Shown: positions 34,971 to 43,729 of the stretch, piece after piece
Numbering within the stretch: the first letter of the stretch is position 1
How the letters are laid out: each line of letters begins with the position of its first letter
Assembly (NCBI GenBank): GCA_020073665.1
Contig: JAIQEU010000009.1
Span: 124,001 to 188,000, forward strand
Reading direction: 5' to 3'
DNA: 64,000 nt
Source: Terriglobia bacterium
GTDB taxonomy: Bacteria; Acidobacteriota; Terriglobia; Terriglobales; Acidobacteriaceae
Program-made: the position numbers and the translations under genes
The notes under the pieces: generated by a model
Told to the model about the DNA's origin: nothing
What the model saw: only the letters and a program-made list of their open reading frames with translations
The model's database searches: none

Positions 34971-36239
34971 TTGAACAAGAAAGCCCAATTCGTTTTGGTG
35001 GTTGGGGTGGCGCAGTTTCTGTCATGCGGTGCGAGGCTTGTCGCCGTCGACCAAACATTGGAGGCATCGGCCGGAAGCTGGCCGAAGCAGTTTGTTGTTG
35101 TGCAAGCCATCGTGGAGGCGCGCGATTTGCCGATTGACCAATACGTCAAGCTGAGGACCTTGGCGCTTTCCGGTGCGAGCGCGCGCCTGGGCCCGCGAAT
35201 TAAGAACCCGCGGATTTCAAGCGGTGGATTGGATCCGGGTGTGCCAGCAATCTTGGAGAAGCAGCGGGAATACCTGCGCACACACGTCGCTGAGATACGC
35301 CAACGCGGTAGCTTGACCGAGAAGTCAGCCCAGGCACCACAACTGGAGCACAGTTCGATGCTGGGCCCCGGGCTTTTCGGAGCAGCGCTTCCTCCGCCGT
35401 CCTGCCTCCATCCGATGATCGCGGTAGTGAACGGCCGGGCGGCAGGCGCGGTGTTCACTCCGCAGTTGCCTGACACTCACTACCGTATTGAAGGCTGCGG
35501 CTTCGGCGCGGCGCCTGGTGAAGTCCAGCTCGAACCTGATCCCCGCGTTTTAGCACTAGGCACACGGCTGCAGCCGATCACGCTGCAACTCGACCGGCCT
35601 GGGGCATGGTCGGAGAACGAAATTGACGCTCACCTTGATCCGCGTCTCTCGGGCATTCCAGATTCTTCTGTAGCGCTGGTCGTGCATCTCAAGGACGGAC
35701 GGCGCGCAGAACTGCCCGGCTGCCGGTTCGTCGCGGTGCGTGGTGAACCGACACCACTGAAAACAATCGCGGCATCCTGGGCGAAGCTGAATGCCACAAC
35801 GGCGTCGTCGCATGCAATTCGTCAGCTGGAATATCTATCGCCGCCGCTCCGTGGTGAAGAAATTCCGCACGACGCTCCGGGCATGTCAGCGCTGGTGATT
35901 CGATCCGATCCGGACGCGTTTATCGGGGCACCGGATGTCTACGACTTCTCCGCCCTGAATCCGGGGTGGGTGGTCGAGAGCATCCAGATTCAGAACTACT
36001 CGATTACCTGTCCTGGAGATGTGACCCGCGCCGAGCAGGCTGGCACTTGGAACACGAGCTTTGACGCGCACGGATTCACGGTGACGTGGGCGAGGGACTC
36101 CTGCTTTTCGTTCATCCCGCCGGTTTTTCGCTTCAGCATGAGCGCCTCGCAATACGCAGTGAAAGTGTGGGTCATGGGACCAGTAGGCACAGAACCGATG
36201 GGTGTGGACCTTACGCAGAACAACCAGAAGCATGACTGA
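34971..36239 (+). CDS. Secreted family protein 3
   Basis: 422 residues starting with TTG at 34971; the resulting N-terminus (two Lys, hydrophobic stretch FVLVVGVAQFL) looks like a signal peptide. Core motifs: CLHPMIAVVNGRAAG, AVFTPQLPDTHYRIEGCGFGAAPGEVQL, WSENEIDAHLDPRLSG, CRFVAVRGEPTPL. The end reads GTWNTSFDAHGFTVTWARDSC..YAVKVWVMGPVGTEP. It follows family protein 2 after 59 nt. The start codon is uncertain because no good ribosome-binding site is seen. Confidence 0.82.
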   Translation: MNKKAQFVLVVGVAQFLSCGARLVAVDQTLEASAGSWPKQFVVVQAIVEARDLPIDQYVKLRTLALSGASARLGPRIKNPRISSGGLDPGVPAILEKQREYLRTHVAEIRQRGSLTEKSAQAPQLEHSSMLGPGLFGAALPPPSCLHPMIAVVNGRAAGAVFTPQLPDTHYRIEGCGFGAAPGEVQLEPDPRVLALGTRLQPITLQLDRPGAWSENEIDAHLDPRLSGIPDSSVALVVHLKDGRRAELPGCRFVAVRGEPTPLKTIAASWAKLNATTASSHAIRQLEYLSPPLRGEEIPHDAPGMSALVIRSDPDAFIGAPDVYDFSALNPGWVVESIQIQNYSITCPGDVTRAEQAGTWNTSFDAHGFTVTWARDSCFSFIPPVFRFSMSASQYAVKVWVMGPVGTEPMGVDLTQNNQKHD

Positions 36240-36279
36240 GAAAAGAAATGCAATATCCATTTCAAAACCGGAGGACCAA

Positions 36280-36795
36280 GTGAAAAACATTCTGATCGGA
36301 GTGATGCTGTTTTCATCGGCGGCATGGGCCCAGGGTAAGTTCCAGCCCTTGAATGTGAAAACAGGTTTATGGGAAAGCACCACAACTTCTACCACGAGTG
36401 GCCAGATGCCGATCCCGGCTGAATTGCTCGCCAAGCTGAGTCCGGAACAGCGGGCCAAAGTCGAGGCACGCATGCAAGCGAACTCTGCTCCGAAAACCAG
36501 GACGTTCACGACGAAGGGCTGTGAGACCAAAGAAAAACTTGCCGAGCAGCCTTTCAATGACCAGAAGGAGTGCAAGCAGACGGTGCTGACTTCGACCGGC
36601 AGCAGGGCGGAAATCAAAGTGTCATGTGAGATCGGCGATGTCCGGTCAACTGGAACCATGAATATTGAGGCGCTCAGTCCGGAGGCCGTGAAAGGCTCCG
36701 GGCAGATGACCTCCGACGGCGGTGGTCACACAATGAAGATAAACACGAACTTCTCGGCAAAGTGGCTTGGCGCGTCGTGTGGAGATGTCAAATGA
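36280..36795 (+). CDS. DUF3617-like exported protein
   Basis: 171 residues from GTG at 36280, which follows GGAGG at 5 nt; a longer frame to 36202 overlaps the previous gene. A short signal peptide (LIGVMLFSSAAWAQG) precedes the DUF3617-type start VKTGLWESTTTSTTSG, and KGCETKEKL, CKQTVLT, SCEIGD and SCGDVK supply paired cysteines. The family is exported and uncharacterised. It lies inside the plus arm between two family members, in the same orientation. Confidence 0.85.
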   Translation: MKNILIGVMLFSSAAWAQGKFQPLNVKTGLWESTTTSTTSGQMPIPAELLAKLSPEQRAKVEARMQANSAPKTRTFTTKGCETKEKLAEQPFNDQKECKQTVLTSTGSRAEIKVSCEIGDVRSTGTMNIEALSPEAVKGSGQMTSDGGGHTMKINTNFSAKWLGASCGDVK

Positions 36796-36872
36796 CCCTC
36801 GAAAACCGGCAGTGAATAGTGAAGTTGAATCGCCGGTTGAGTGGGCACGGAAGATCTGGCGGAGGAGGAAAG

Positions 36873-38294
36873 ATGCAGCAGAGAAGTTTCGCAACACCGA
36901 TCGCATTAGACGCCATGCGGATGCTCGGGCTCGCAGCAATCACATTCTTCGCGTTCAGCCTGCTGCCGGCAAGGGCGAGGGCGCAGGTGGAAGCGCCGCC
37001 CGCCCAGATGCAGAAGATTCCCTCCAACGTGAAGACTCGTGCGATGACCGCCGACGAACTGAAGAAGGTTCATACAGAATCCGTGCTCCAGGCCAGAGGC
37101 ACGCCCAGAACCCCGGTGCGCCATCCAGCTTCGGGGTTAATGCGAGTCCGGCCGGAAGTGCTGACAGTCCTTGAGCAACAAAAAGCATTTGTGGCCAGCA
37201 GGGGCGTCGGCATGGCACGGCCGCAGGCGCTTTCCCGGCCCCTGCTTCAGAACCAGGGGAACCTGGGCCCCGGTACCACCATGAATTCTAAAAATCCAAG
37301 CCCAGGCAACTCCGCTCAGCCCACGACCGGCGGAAGGACGAACACCGGCGCAAAGACGAACCAAGACACGCGACTGCTCGCGCCTCAACCCTTGAGAAAT
37401 ATCACGGCGGTCTGCCAGTCTCCCGCGATCTCTGATGTAAATGGCCAGGCAACCAAGGCAGTGTTCACGCCGCAGCCGGAGTACAACAATTACGTCATCC
37501 GGGGCTGCTTCTTTGGGACAAGCACAGGCCAGGTCTACCTGGTGGGAAAGTTCAATGCTCTGAAAATCAACTTGCAGCCGACCTACTGGATTGACAACGA
37601 AATCGATGCTCGTGTCGATCCCAACGTCGCCGGCGAACTGGATCAGGACAACGTCTCGCTGGTGGTGGCTCCCGTCAACGGTCAACAGATGAAAACCAAC
37701 GGGTTCAAGTTCTATGCGGTACGTTCCGATCCGGCGGTTCTGCTGCCCTCCATTCCACAGGCGTGGGCTTTGCTTTCGATCGCAGGGGGAAACGTACTGA
37801 CTACGGTTCAGGAGCAGAACGTGGTCACTGCATACTTGTCCCCAGTGGGCCCCGACGCTCCGAAAAATACCCAGGGGTGGACGGTCTTCGTCGAACGCTG
37901 GAACGGCCACGGCAAATTTGCGCCGCTCGCCGACTTTTTCTTCTTCAACAAGCTCACGCCCGGGTGGAACACGGATTCGTTTCAGACCATAACCTTTGAC
38001 CCTGCCGCATGCCTCGGAGTGGTTACATACAGGCAGACCTTCGGGACATGGGACCCCGAGTGGCAAGGCGATGACATCCGCATGAATTGGGCTGATACGT
38101 CGTGCTCTGGATTTGTGCCCCAACCCCCGGTTTTCCCACTGTTCGTGAGCACCTACAGCGACGTTACAGGCTCCGCCTATGCGCTGAATGTATGGGTACG
38201 TGGGCCGCGTTGTACCGATCCCTACACCGGGAAACTGCAGCAGCAGTGTGTGCAGAACGTGCGCACATGCGGGAGCGAAACCTGCGGCCACTGA
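36873..38294 (+). CDS. Secreted family protein 4
   Basis: 473 residues from the ATG at 36873 after GGAGGAGG; the upstream start at 36819 is rejected. Signal peptide ends ARAQ. The family core is the clearest here: CQSPAISDVNGQATKAVFTP, YNNYVIRGCFFGTSTGQVYLVG, WIDNEIDARVDPNVAGELDQDNVSLVV, FKFYAVRSDP. The middle has TPGWNTDSF and the end GTWDPEWQGDDIRMNWADTSC..YALNVWVRGPRCTDP, followed by a Cys-rich tail (CVQNVRTCGSETCGH). Last gene of the plus arm. Confidence 0.85.
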   Translation: MQQRSFATPIALDAMRMLGLAAITFFAFSLLPARARAQVEAPPAQMQKIPSNVKTRAMTADELKKVHTESVLQARGTPRTPVRHPASGLMRVRPEVLTVLEQQKAFVASRGVGMARPQALSRPLLQNQGNLGPGTTMNSKNPSPGNSAQPTTGGRTNTGAKTNQDTRLLAPQPLRNITAVCQSPAISDVNGQATKAVFTPQPEYNNYVIRGCFFGTSTGQVYLVGKFNALKINLQPTYWIDNEIDARVDPNVAGELDQDNVSLVVAPVNGQQMKTNGFKFYAVRSDPAVLLPSIPQAWALLSIAGGNVLTTVQEQNVVTAYLSPVGPDAPKNTQGWTVFVERWNGHGKFAPLADFFFFNKLTPGWNTDSFQTITFDPAACLGVVTYRQTFGTWDPEWQGDDIRMNWADTSCSGFVPQPPVFPLFVSTYSDVTGSAYALNVWVRGPRCTDPYTGKLQQQCVQNVRTCGSETCGH

Positions 38295-38324
38295 TCGAGT
38301 CGAGGATGGCGCAACTGGTGATAA

Positions 38325-38346
38325 CAGGCGATTACACTCATTGACC
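38325..38346 (+). repeat. 22-bp direct repeat, copy 1
   Basis: This 22-nt word, which begins CAGGCGATTACACTC and ends ATTGACC, occurs again at 39136-39157 in the same orientation, 811 bp away. The two copies flank the gene at 38504-39025. Both are preceded by GTGAT. They may be insertion-site duplications or ends of a small mobile segment. Confidence 0.75.
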
Positions 38347-38503
38347 CCAGGGGCGGGATTGACCCCAAAAGGCCGGGAGGGGGTTTGAGTGTAATGGGGA
38401 TTTTTCGCCAACAATCGTCGCGTGGGGTGGGTCCCTGAGAGGGCGGAGAATAGGTCTTGACGAAAACCTTTCCAAATGGTGACGTCTCATCAACGCCTTG
38501 GAA

Positions 38504-39025
38504 TTACCTCGGTTGCTTTTCAAATGTCCGGAACACGTCAAAAGGCTTGTCCGAGGACGACGACTTTAGAAAATGTTCTGATTCCAGAAGAATCTTTCCG
38601 TCTTCCGACAATTCATAGCGGCTCGTCCAGACACTGGCTAGGAAACCTCCCCTTTCTCGATGGCTCTCGATCACCAAGGTATTGCCGACCCAATACGTCT
38701 TGGCTCGGATTTGTTCGTCGTAATGCAGGGAGTTTGCCATGCGTTCCTTGCCGTCAGTCAAATAGAAATCTGTTTCAGTGCCTCCCTCGAATATATGCGT
38801 CATCGAGATTGTCGGCTCTGAATGCTTAATTACGCAGGAGTAATCTTTCGTTTCCTGCCACCATGGCGGACGCTTGGTCTTTGCACGGTTTAGCTTCCAC
38901 GTTCCAGACAAGTTTGGTTTGGACTGTTGGGCCGCGCCATCATGAGCATCCCAGCAAAACAACAACAGGAAAACGACCACGACGATGCGGGGAATCGGTC
39001 GCAAAGAACTGCTGAACGAAATCAT
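38504..39025 (-). CDS. Exported small protein of lipocalin-like character
   Basis: 173 residues; signal peptide (VVVVFLLLFCWDAHDGAAQ), then NLSGTWKLNRAKTKRPP, TISMTHIFEGGTETDFYLTDGKE, YWVGNTLVIESHRERGGF and YELSEDGKILLESEHF. These are repeated beta-hairpin elements as in lipocalin-like proteins that begin with a GTWKLN motif. GGAGG lies 10 nt upstream. It faces the plus arm and is bracketed by 22-bp direct repeats, so it may be a later insertion. No ligand can be named. Confidence 0.75.
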   Translation of the reverse strand: MISFSSSLRPIPRIVVVVFLLLFCWDAHDGAAQQSKPNLSGTWKLNRAKTKRPPWWQETKDYSCVIKHSEPTISMTHIFEGGTETDFYLTDGKERMANSLHYDEQIRAKTYWVGNTLVIESHRERGGFLASVWTSRYELSEDGKILLESEHFLKSSSSDKPFDVFRTFEKQPR

Positions 39026-39320
39026 TCTTTGACAGCCTCCACGGTCGCACGGGCCGATTTTGTGGGCACGCCGATAAGCACTTTCCAGTGAGGAGAATAC
39101 CCGAACCCTGCTGAAAAATCTGTGATTGTCGTGATCAGGCGATTACACTCATTGACCTCGGTCATAGGGCAGGGGCGACAAACTGGCGTGAGTTTCTCTG
39201 CCCAAACTCTGCCCAATAGGCCGTCACAGCACCTCACCAAATGGCACCAAACGATACGCTGCAAATTTGCAAGCCCTTGTAAATGCAGTGAATAGTGAGG
39301 TTAGAAATGAATGGGTGGCA
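39026..39320. other. Gene-free right part of the island
   Basis: Contains the second 22-bp repeat (39136-39157) and GCAGTGAATAGTGAGGTT (39285-39302), which nearly matches 36809-36826. No credible gene on either strand. It leads directly into the tRNA relic. Confidence 0.5.
39136..39157 (+). repeat. 22-bp direct repeat, copy 2
   Basis: Identical to 38325-38346 over 22 nt. It lies upstream of the start codon of the small exported protein gene, whereas copy 1 lies past its stop, so the gene is symmetrically enclosed. Confidence 0.75.
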
Positions 39321-39375
39321 CTCAGAATCCGCCGGGCTTCGGCCCTTGGGAGTTCGACTCCCACTTCCGGCACCA
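39321..39375 (+). pseudogene. Decayed 3' half of tRNA-Leu(CAA) (attachment-site remnant)
   Basis: 55 nt aligned without gaps to 16436-16490, from the anticodon loop to CCA, with four substitutions. CTCAAAATCC has become CTCAGAATCC, GGGGG in the T-stem is GGGAG, and CCCCCTCCC is CCCACTTCC, so the T-stem no longer pairs. There is no matching 5' half upstream. Anticodon-loop-to-3'-end is the usual extent of tRNA duplications left by tyrosine-recombinase integration. Confidence 0.85.
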
Positions 39376-39519
39376 GCCTAATTTAGCCGTTGCGCCAACT
39401 TCCCTTACCCTCGGGTTCGCTTAGTTCTCGCTATCGGGGCGCCTCCACGTGCATCAGGTCCAATGTTCTCCGGGCTAAGCGAACAGAGTCGAGGCAAATA
39501 ACCGGACCGCAGAACCACG

Positions 39520-40938
39520 CTAGGACTCCGTCAGGCGATACCAAGCCATCTGGGATTGAGCGCCCAGCCAGCGAAAAGGCTCGTTGGGAACGTACTCGAG
39601 GCTGGCGTTGAGGAAGGGATACTGCGTCCAGGGTTCCTCGCGGCCGGCCTCCAGGTCGGCAATGATTCTCCCGAAGACCGAAGTCAGGTTCACGCCATGT
39701 CCGCTATAGCCCAGTCCGTAGAAGATGTTCTTGTATCTTCCGGTGTATCCCACGGAAGGGGACTCGTCCATGGACCAGTCAACTACTCCATCCCAAGCTA
39801 ATTCGAAACTTACGTCCGATAGCTTGGGGTAGATTCGCGCGAGCTCACGCCGGAGTTGCGCGGAATGCGAGGCCGCCGCGCTGGCATCGCCGACCCCTCC
39901 GTTGAAAACGTAGTTGGGACTGCCTCCGCCGATGTGGATGCGATTATCTCGCGTCAAGCCGAGATAGAAGACCTCGGTGCGGCTGTCATTGAACGGAACT
40001 CGCATGCGCCATCCGATCTCGGCCAGTTGCTGCTCGCTGCACGGCTGCGTCATGGCCACATATTCGCGGACAGGCATAAACGAGTTTCGAAAGTACCCCA
40101 GTCTGGAGGTGAAGGCATTGGTCGCCAGCACCAGCGACTTTGCCTTGATGGCATGGCCGCCGGTCGTATGCAGAATGTTTTCCCGACCCTCCTCGATAGC
40201 AGCCACCACTGTGTTTTCGTAAATCTCTGCGCCGGCATTCTCGGCGGCCCTCTTGAACACGTGCACCAGTTTCATGGGATGGACGTGTCCACCGTTGGGG
40301 TCGAAGAACCCCGCCTCATAGACCTCGGTGCCGATGGCGCCTGCCAGTTGCTGCTTATCCCAGAATTCGACAGGCATGCCCAGCGATCGTGCCTGCTCCA
40401 CATAAGCCTTCGCCGCTTTGACATCGTCGGAGGTGACGAGGACTTGCAGTGCGCCATTGGTTTCCAGCTCGCAGTCGATGGCGGTGGCAACGCTGAGTTT
40501 CGACAACCTCCGGATGTTCTCGGTTGTCAGATCGTAGATCTTCTTGTCGATGGCCGGAGCCGGGCTGAACTGCATGTACCGGTCTGCGGTCATGGTTAGC
40601 ACCATGGCGCCGTTGCGCCCCGAAGCTCCGTTTCCGCAGCCCTTTGCTTCCAGGACGACGACGCGCTTTTGCGGGGAGATGCTGCGGATGTAGTAGGCCG
40701 CGGAAAGTCCGGTGAAACCGCCGCCGAGCACCGCGACGTCGACCGCGATGTCGTTCGTCAGCGGTGGATTCTGCGGTGGTTGACTTCTGGCCCAGTAGCT
40801 GCCGTTGGGTTCAAACACCAACGGTTCGCGCCATATCCGGGGAGAGACCTGGTTCAGGCCGACAGCGCCGAGCAACGCACCCCCGCTCGCGACGGCTGCT
40901 TTTTTTAGAAAGCGGCGGCGGCTGGAGAGTTCTGGCAT
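39520..40938 (-). CDS. Tat-exported FAD-dependent oxidoreductase (DAO family)
   Basis: 472 residues. A twin-arginine signal (SSRRRFLKKAAVASGGALLGAVG, residues 5-27) predicts folded export. The FAD-binding loop DVAVLGGGFTGLSAAYYIRS is near 68-87, followed by VVVLEAKGCGNGASGRNGAM, and the C-terminal FAD contact is YSGHGVNLTS. The overall pattern resembles D-amino-acid or gamma-glutamylputrescine oxidases. The substrate is unknown. It is transcribed divergently from the aldo/keto reductase gene. The 144 nt between the tRNA relic and its stop codon hold nothing recognisable. Confidence 0.88.
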   Translation of the reverse strand: MPELSSRRRFLKKAAVASGGALLGAVGLNQVSPRIWREPLVFEPNGSYWARSQPPQNPPLTNDIAVDVAVLGGGFTGLSAAYYIRSISPQKRVVVLEAKGCGNGASGRNGAMVLTMTADRYMQFSPAPAIDKKIYDLTTENIRRLSKLSVATAIDCELETNGALQVLVTSDDVKAAKAYVEQARSLGMPVEFWDKQQLAGAIGTEVYEAGFFDPNGGHVHPMKLVHVFKRAAENAGAEIYENTVVAAIEEGRENILHTTGGHAIKAKSLVLATNAFTSRLGYFRNSFMPVREYVAMTQPCSEQQLAEIGWRMRVPFNDSRTEVFYLGLTRDNRIHIGGGSPNYVFNGGVGDASAAASHSAQLRRELARIYPKLSDVSFELAWDGVVDWSMDESPSVGYTGRYKNIFYGLGYSGHGVNLTSVFGRIIADLEAGREEPWTQYPFLNASLEYVPNEPFRWLGAQSQMAWYRLTES

Positions 40939-41085
40939 GGGCAGATGGAGAAGCTCAGGGTAAGAGATCGCCGCATCCTCGGCAAGCTAAATGAGTTGAT
41001 CCGGAGCCCGGTGTCGAGGGCCAGTATTTCAGGTTGTTCCGTCGGCGTCGCAAGCGGCTGGAACGCATGGTTCTCGAATATACTG

Positions 41086-41961
41086 ATGGTTCATATGCGA
41101 AGAGCTCCCGAGAGTGATTCCCTCCTTCGCATGGCCGGCGAGTGGCTGAGCTTCCAATGGTCGAAAGGACGGGCATTGGAGCTTCCACCTTTGCCCCGCA
41201 AGTTCGCTGCCAGCGAAGAGGTCGTACTCGGCAAGACCGGCATCAAGACCAGTCTGCTCGCGATGGGAACGGGCACGCAGGGGCGGAACAAGCACTCGAA
41301 TCAGACCGCACTCGGCCAGGATGGATTGACCGCCCTGCTGCTGAACGGTTATGCGAACGGCTTGCGCTTGTTTGATACGGCCGATACCTACGGAAGTCAC
41401 GCTCATGTGGCCGCGGCGCTGAAGCAAGTGCCGCGCGAGCGGGTGACGGTGCTGACGAAAACCATTGCGCGCGATCCGGCCAGCGCGCGCGCGGATCTGG
41501 ATCGTTTTCGGCGCGAACTGGGGACAGATTACCTGGACATCTGCCTGATGCACTGCGTGCGCGAGGCCGATTGGACGGATCGCTTCCGCGGAGTGATGGA
41601 GGTGCTGTCCGAGGCCAAACAGCAAGGGATTATTCGGGCTCACGGCTGCTCCTGTCACGGCATACGGGCGCTGCGCGCGGCGGCGCGGTCACCCTGGGTT
41701 GAAATCGATCAGGTGCGTCTCAATCCGATCGGCGCCCACATGGATGCCAGCCCCAACACGGTCCTGCGCGTGCTGCACCAGATGCGCGCCGAGGGCAAAG
41801 GAATCATTGGCATGAAGATTCTCGGCGAAGGCGACATGCGCAACCGCGTGCCCGAAGCGCTGCACTACGCGCTGTCCACCGGCGTTCTCAATGCTCTTAC
41901 CGTGGGGGCGGAGAGTATCGCCGAGCAGGAAGACCTGATTCGTCAGATCGCCGCTCTCTAA
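41086..41961 (+). CDS. Aldo/keto reductase family protein
   Basis: About 290 residues. The barrel shows VVLGKTGIKTSLLAMGTGT, LRLFDTADTYGSHAHVAAALK (catalytic Asp/Tyr), VTVLTKTIA (Lys), DYLDICLMHCV and GIIGMKILGEG, the aldo/keto reductase order. The open frame starts at 40945, but its first part covers the divergent promoter; ATGs at 41086, 41095 and 41131 are all possible and none has a good ribosome-binding site. Cytoplasmic NAD(P)H-dependent reductase of unknown substrate. Confidence 0.82.
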   Translation: MVHMRRAPESDSLLRMAGEWLSFQWSKGRALELPPLPRKFAASEEVVLGKTGIKTSLLAMGTGTQGRNKHSNQTALGQDGLTALLLNGYANGLRLFDTADTYGSHAHVAAALKQVPRERVTVLTKTIARDPASARADLDRFRRELGTDYLDICLMHCVREADWTDRFRGVMEVLSEAKQQGIIRAHGCSCHGIRALRAAARSPWVEIDQVRLNPIGAHMDASPNTVLRVLHQMRAEGKGIIGMKILGEGDMRNRVPEALHYALSTGVLNALTVGAESIAEQEDLIRQIAAL

Positions 41962-41993
41962 AGCGCGGCCGGCAACAAGAAAGGTCCATCACA

Positions 41994-42812
41994 ATGCGTG
42001 CAACCTTGTCGGTGGCGATGATTGCCCGCAACGAGGAAGCGAACCTCCCTCGCACCCTCGCCGCCGTCCGCTGGGTGGATGAAATTGTGGTGGTCGATTC
42101 CGGCTCGGTGGATCACACGCCCGATATCGCGCGTTCGTTCGGCGCGAAGCATTCTTTCAACCGCGATTTCCGCGGCCATGCCGCGCAGAAAAACGTGGCC
42201 TTGGACAAATGCACCTGCGAGTGGATCCTCTTGCTGGATGCGGACGAGGTCCTGAGTCCCGAACTCGCGGAAGAGATAAAACAGACGCTGGAGGATCCGA
42301 AGTTCGAAGCCTACTGGATCCCGCGCCTCAACCTCTTTCTCGGCCGCTGGATGCGCCATGGAGGGGTTTATCCCGATCGCAAGCTACGGCTGTTCAAGCG
42401 CGGCAGGGCCCGGGTACAGGAAGGGGTGGGGCCGCACGGTACTCCGCAGTATGACGGGCCCAAGGGAACACTCAAGCATGACCTGATGCATTACGCCTAC
42501 CCGACCCTGGAGCTTTACCTGGACCACATGAATGCCTACAGTTCAGAAATCACGGAAGTCATCGTAAAAAGCGGGAAGACCAGCCGTTCCCTGGTGGCAT
42601 TCGTCTGGAACGGGGTATTGAATCCGATTGCCACCTTCATCAAGAACTACATCTTCCGCCTGGGGTTTCTGGATGGCCGCGAGGGCTTTCTGTTTCATCT
42701 GAACCATTCGTTCTACATTCATTGGAAGTACGCGAAGGCCTGGGAAGCTGTGCAGAAAACAGTTGAGCTTCCCGCGCCGGCGCACGCCGAGGGCGAGCGT
42801 CAAGTGCGCTGA
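41994..42812 (+). CDS. Glycosyltransferase family 2 (WaaE/KdtX-like)
   Basis: 272 residues. The N-terminal GT-A domain has SVAMIARNEEANLPRTL, WVDEIVVVDSGSVDHT and the metal-binding LLLDADEVLS. A short helical C-terminal region (YLDHMNAYSSEITE) follows, as in WaaE-like lipopolysaccharide core glucosyltransferases. It lies 32 nt after the aldo/keto reductase and upstream of the CDP-sugar genes. Likely modifies lipopolysaccharide core or a surface glycan on the cytoplasmic face. Confidence 0.9.
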   Translation: MRATLSVAMIARNEEANLPRTLAAVRWVDEIVVVDSGSVDHTPDIARSFGAKHSFNRDFRGHAAQKNVALDKCTCEWILLLDADEVLSPELAEEIKQTLEDPKFEAYWIPRLNLFLGRWMRHGGVYPDRKLRLFKRGRARVQEGVGPHGTPQYDGPKGTLKHDLMHYAYPTLELYLDHMNAYSSEITEVIVKSGKTSRSLVAFVWNGVLNPIATFIKNYIFRLGFLDGREGFLFHLNHSFYIHWKYAKAWEAVQKTVELPAPAHAEGERQVR

Positions 42813-42955
42813 GCCCGCGTTCCGGAACTGAGTCCCCGAACCTGAATTCACAATGGCGGCTTGCTTTTCCCAGATGCCTGCCATACTTTGATGCTGTTAA
42901 ATGGCAGATGCTCGCGTTCTGTGAGCGAGTGATCGAGGAATCGCAAGGTTAATTT

Positions 42956-43729
42956 ATGAAAGCTGTCATTTTTGCCGGCGGGCTCGGTAGCCGGTTGAGC
43001 GAAGAGACCTCCATCCGCCCGAAGCCCATGGTGGAGATCGGCGGGCGGCCGATTCTCTGGCACATCATGAAGATTTATTCGGCTTACGGTATCCATGATT
43101 TTCTGATTTGCCTGGGCTACAAGGGCTACATGATCAAGGAGTACTTCGCGAACTTTTTTCTCCACTCCGCCCCTGTGGTCACCATCGATCTGGCCAACAA
43201 CTCCATCGAGCCTCATCGTCATGAGTGCGAGCCCTGGCGCATTACGCTGGTGGAAACCGGCGCCAACTCGATGACCGGGGGACGCCTGAAGCGCGTGATG
43301 CCGCACCTGCAAGATGAGGAGATGTTCTGCTTGACCTACGGAGACGGTGTCGCTGACGTAAACATTGCGCAGCTGATCGAGTTCCATCAGCAGAAGAAAA
43401 AGCTGGTGACGCTGACCGCGATGCGGCCCGTAGGAAAGTTCGGAGCCTTGCAGATCGGTCCCGACGACAAGGTTTTGGAGTTTACGGAGAAACCGAAGGG
43501 TGAACGCTGGGTGAATGGCGGCTTCTTCGTGCTATCGCCCAAGGTCTTGCCCTACCTGACGGACGATGCCTGCATCTGGGAACGTGAACCGCTGGAGACG
43601 CTTTCCCGCGAGGGGCACGTGGCTGCGTTCAAGCATCGGGGCTTCTGGCAGCCGATGGACACTTTGCATGACAAACAGGTGCTGGAAGACCTGTGGGCCA
43701 CGAATGCGGCCCCGTGGAAGATATGGTAG
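42956..43729 (+). CDS. rfbF: Glucose-1-phosphate cytidylyltransferase
   Basis: 257 residues, full length. The nucleotidyltransferase signature is AVIFAGGLGSRLSEETSIRPKPMVEIGGRPILWHIM, with EYFANFF, LVETGANSMTGGRLKR, CLTYGDGVADV and VNGGFFVLSPKV, all typical of RfbF. It makes CDP-glucose, the entry point to 3,6-dideoxyhexoses. The stop codon overlaps the next start (ATGGTAG), implying coupled translation with rfbG. Confidence 0.96.
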   Translation: MKAVIFAGGLGSRLSEETSIRPKPMVEIGGRPILWHIMKIYSAYGIHDFLICLGYKGYMIKEYFANFFLHSAPVVTIDLANNSIEPHRHECEPWRITLVETGANSMTGGRLKRVMPHLQDEEMFCLTYGDGVADVNIAQLIEFHQQKKKLVTLTAMRPVGKFGALQIGPDDKVLEFTEKPKGERWVNGGFFVLSPKVLPYLTDDACIWEREPLETLSREGHVAAFKHRGFWQPMDTLHDKQVLEDLWATNAAPWKIW

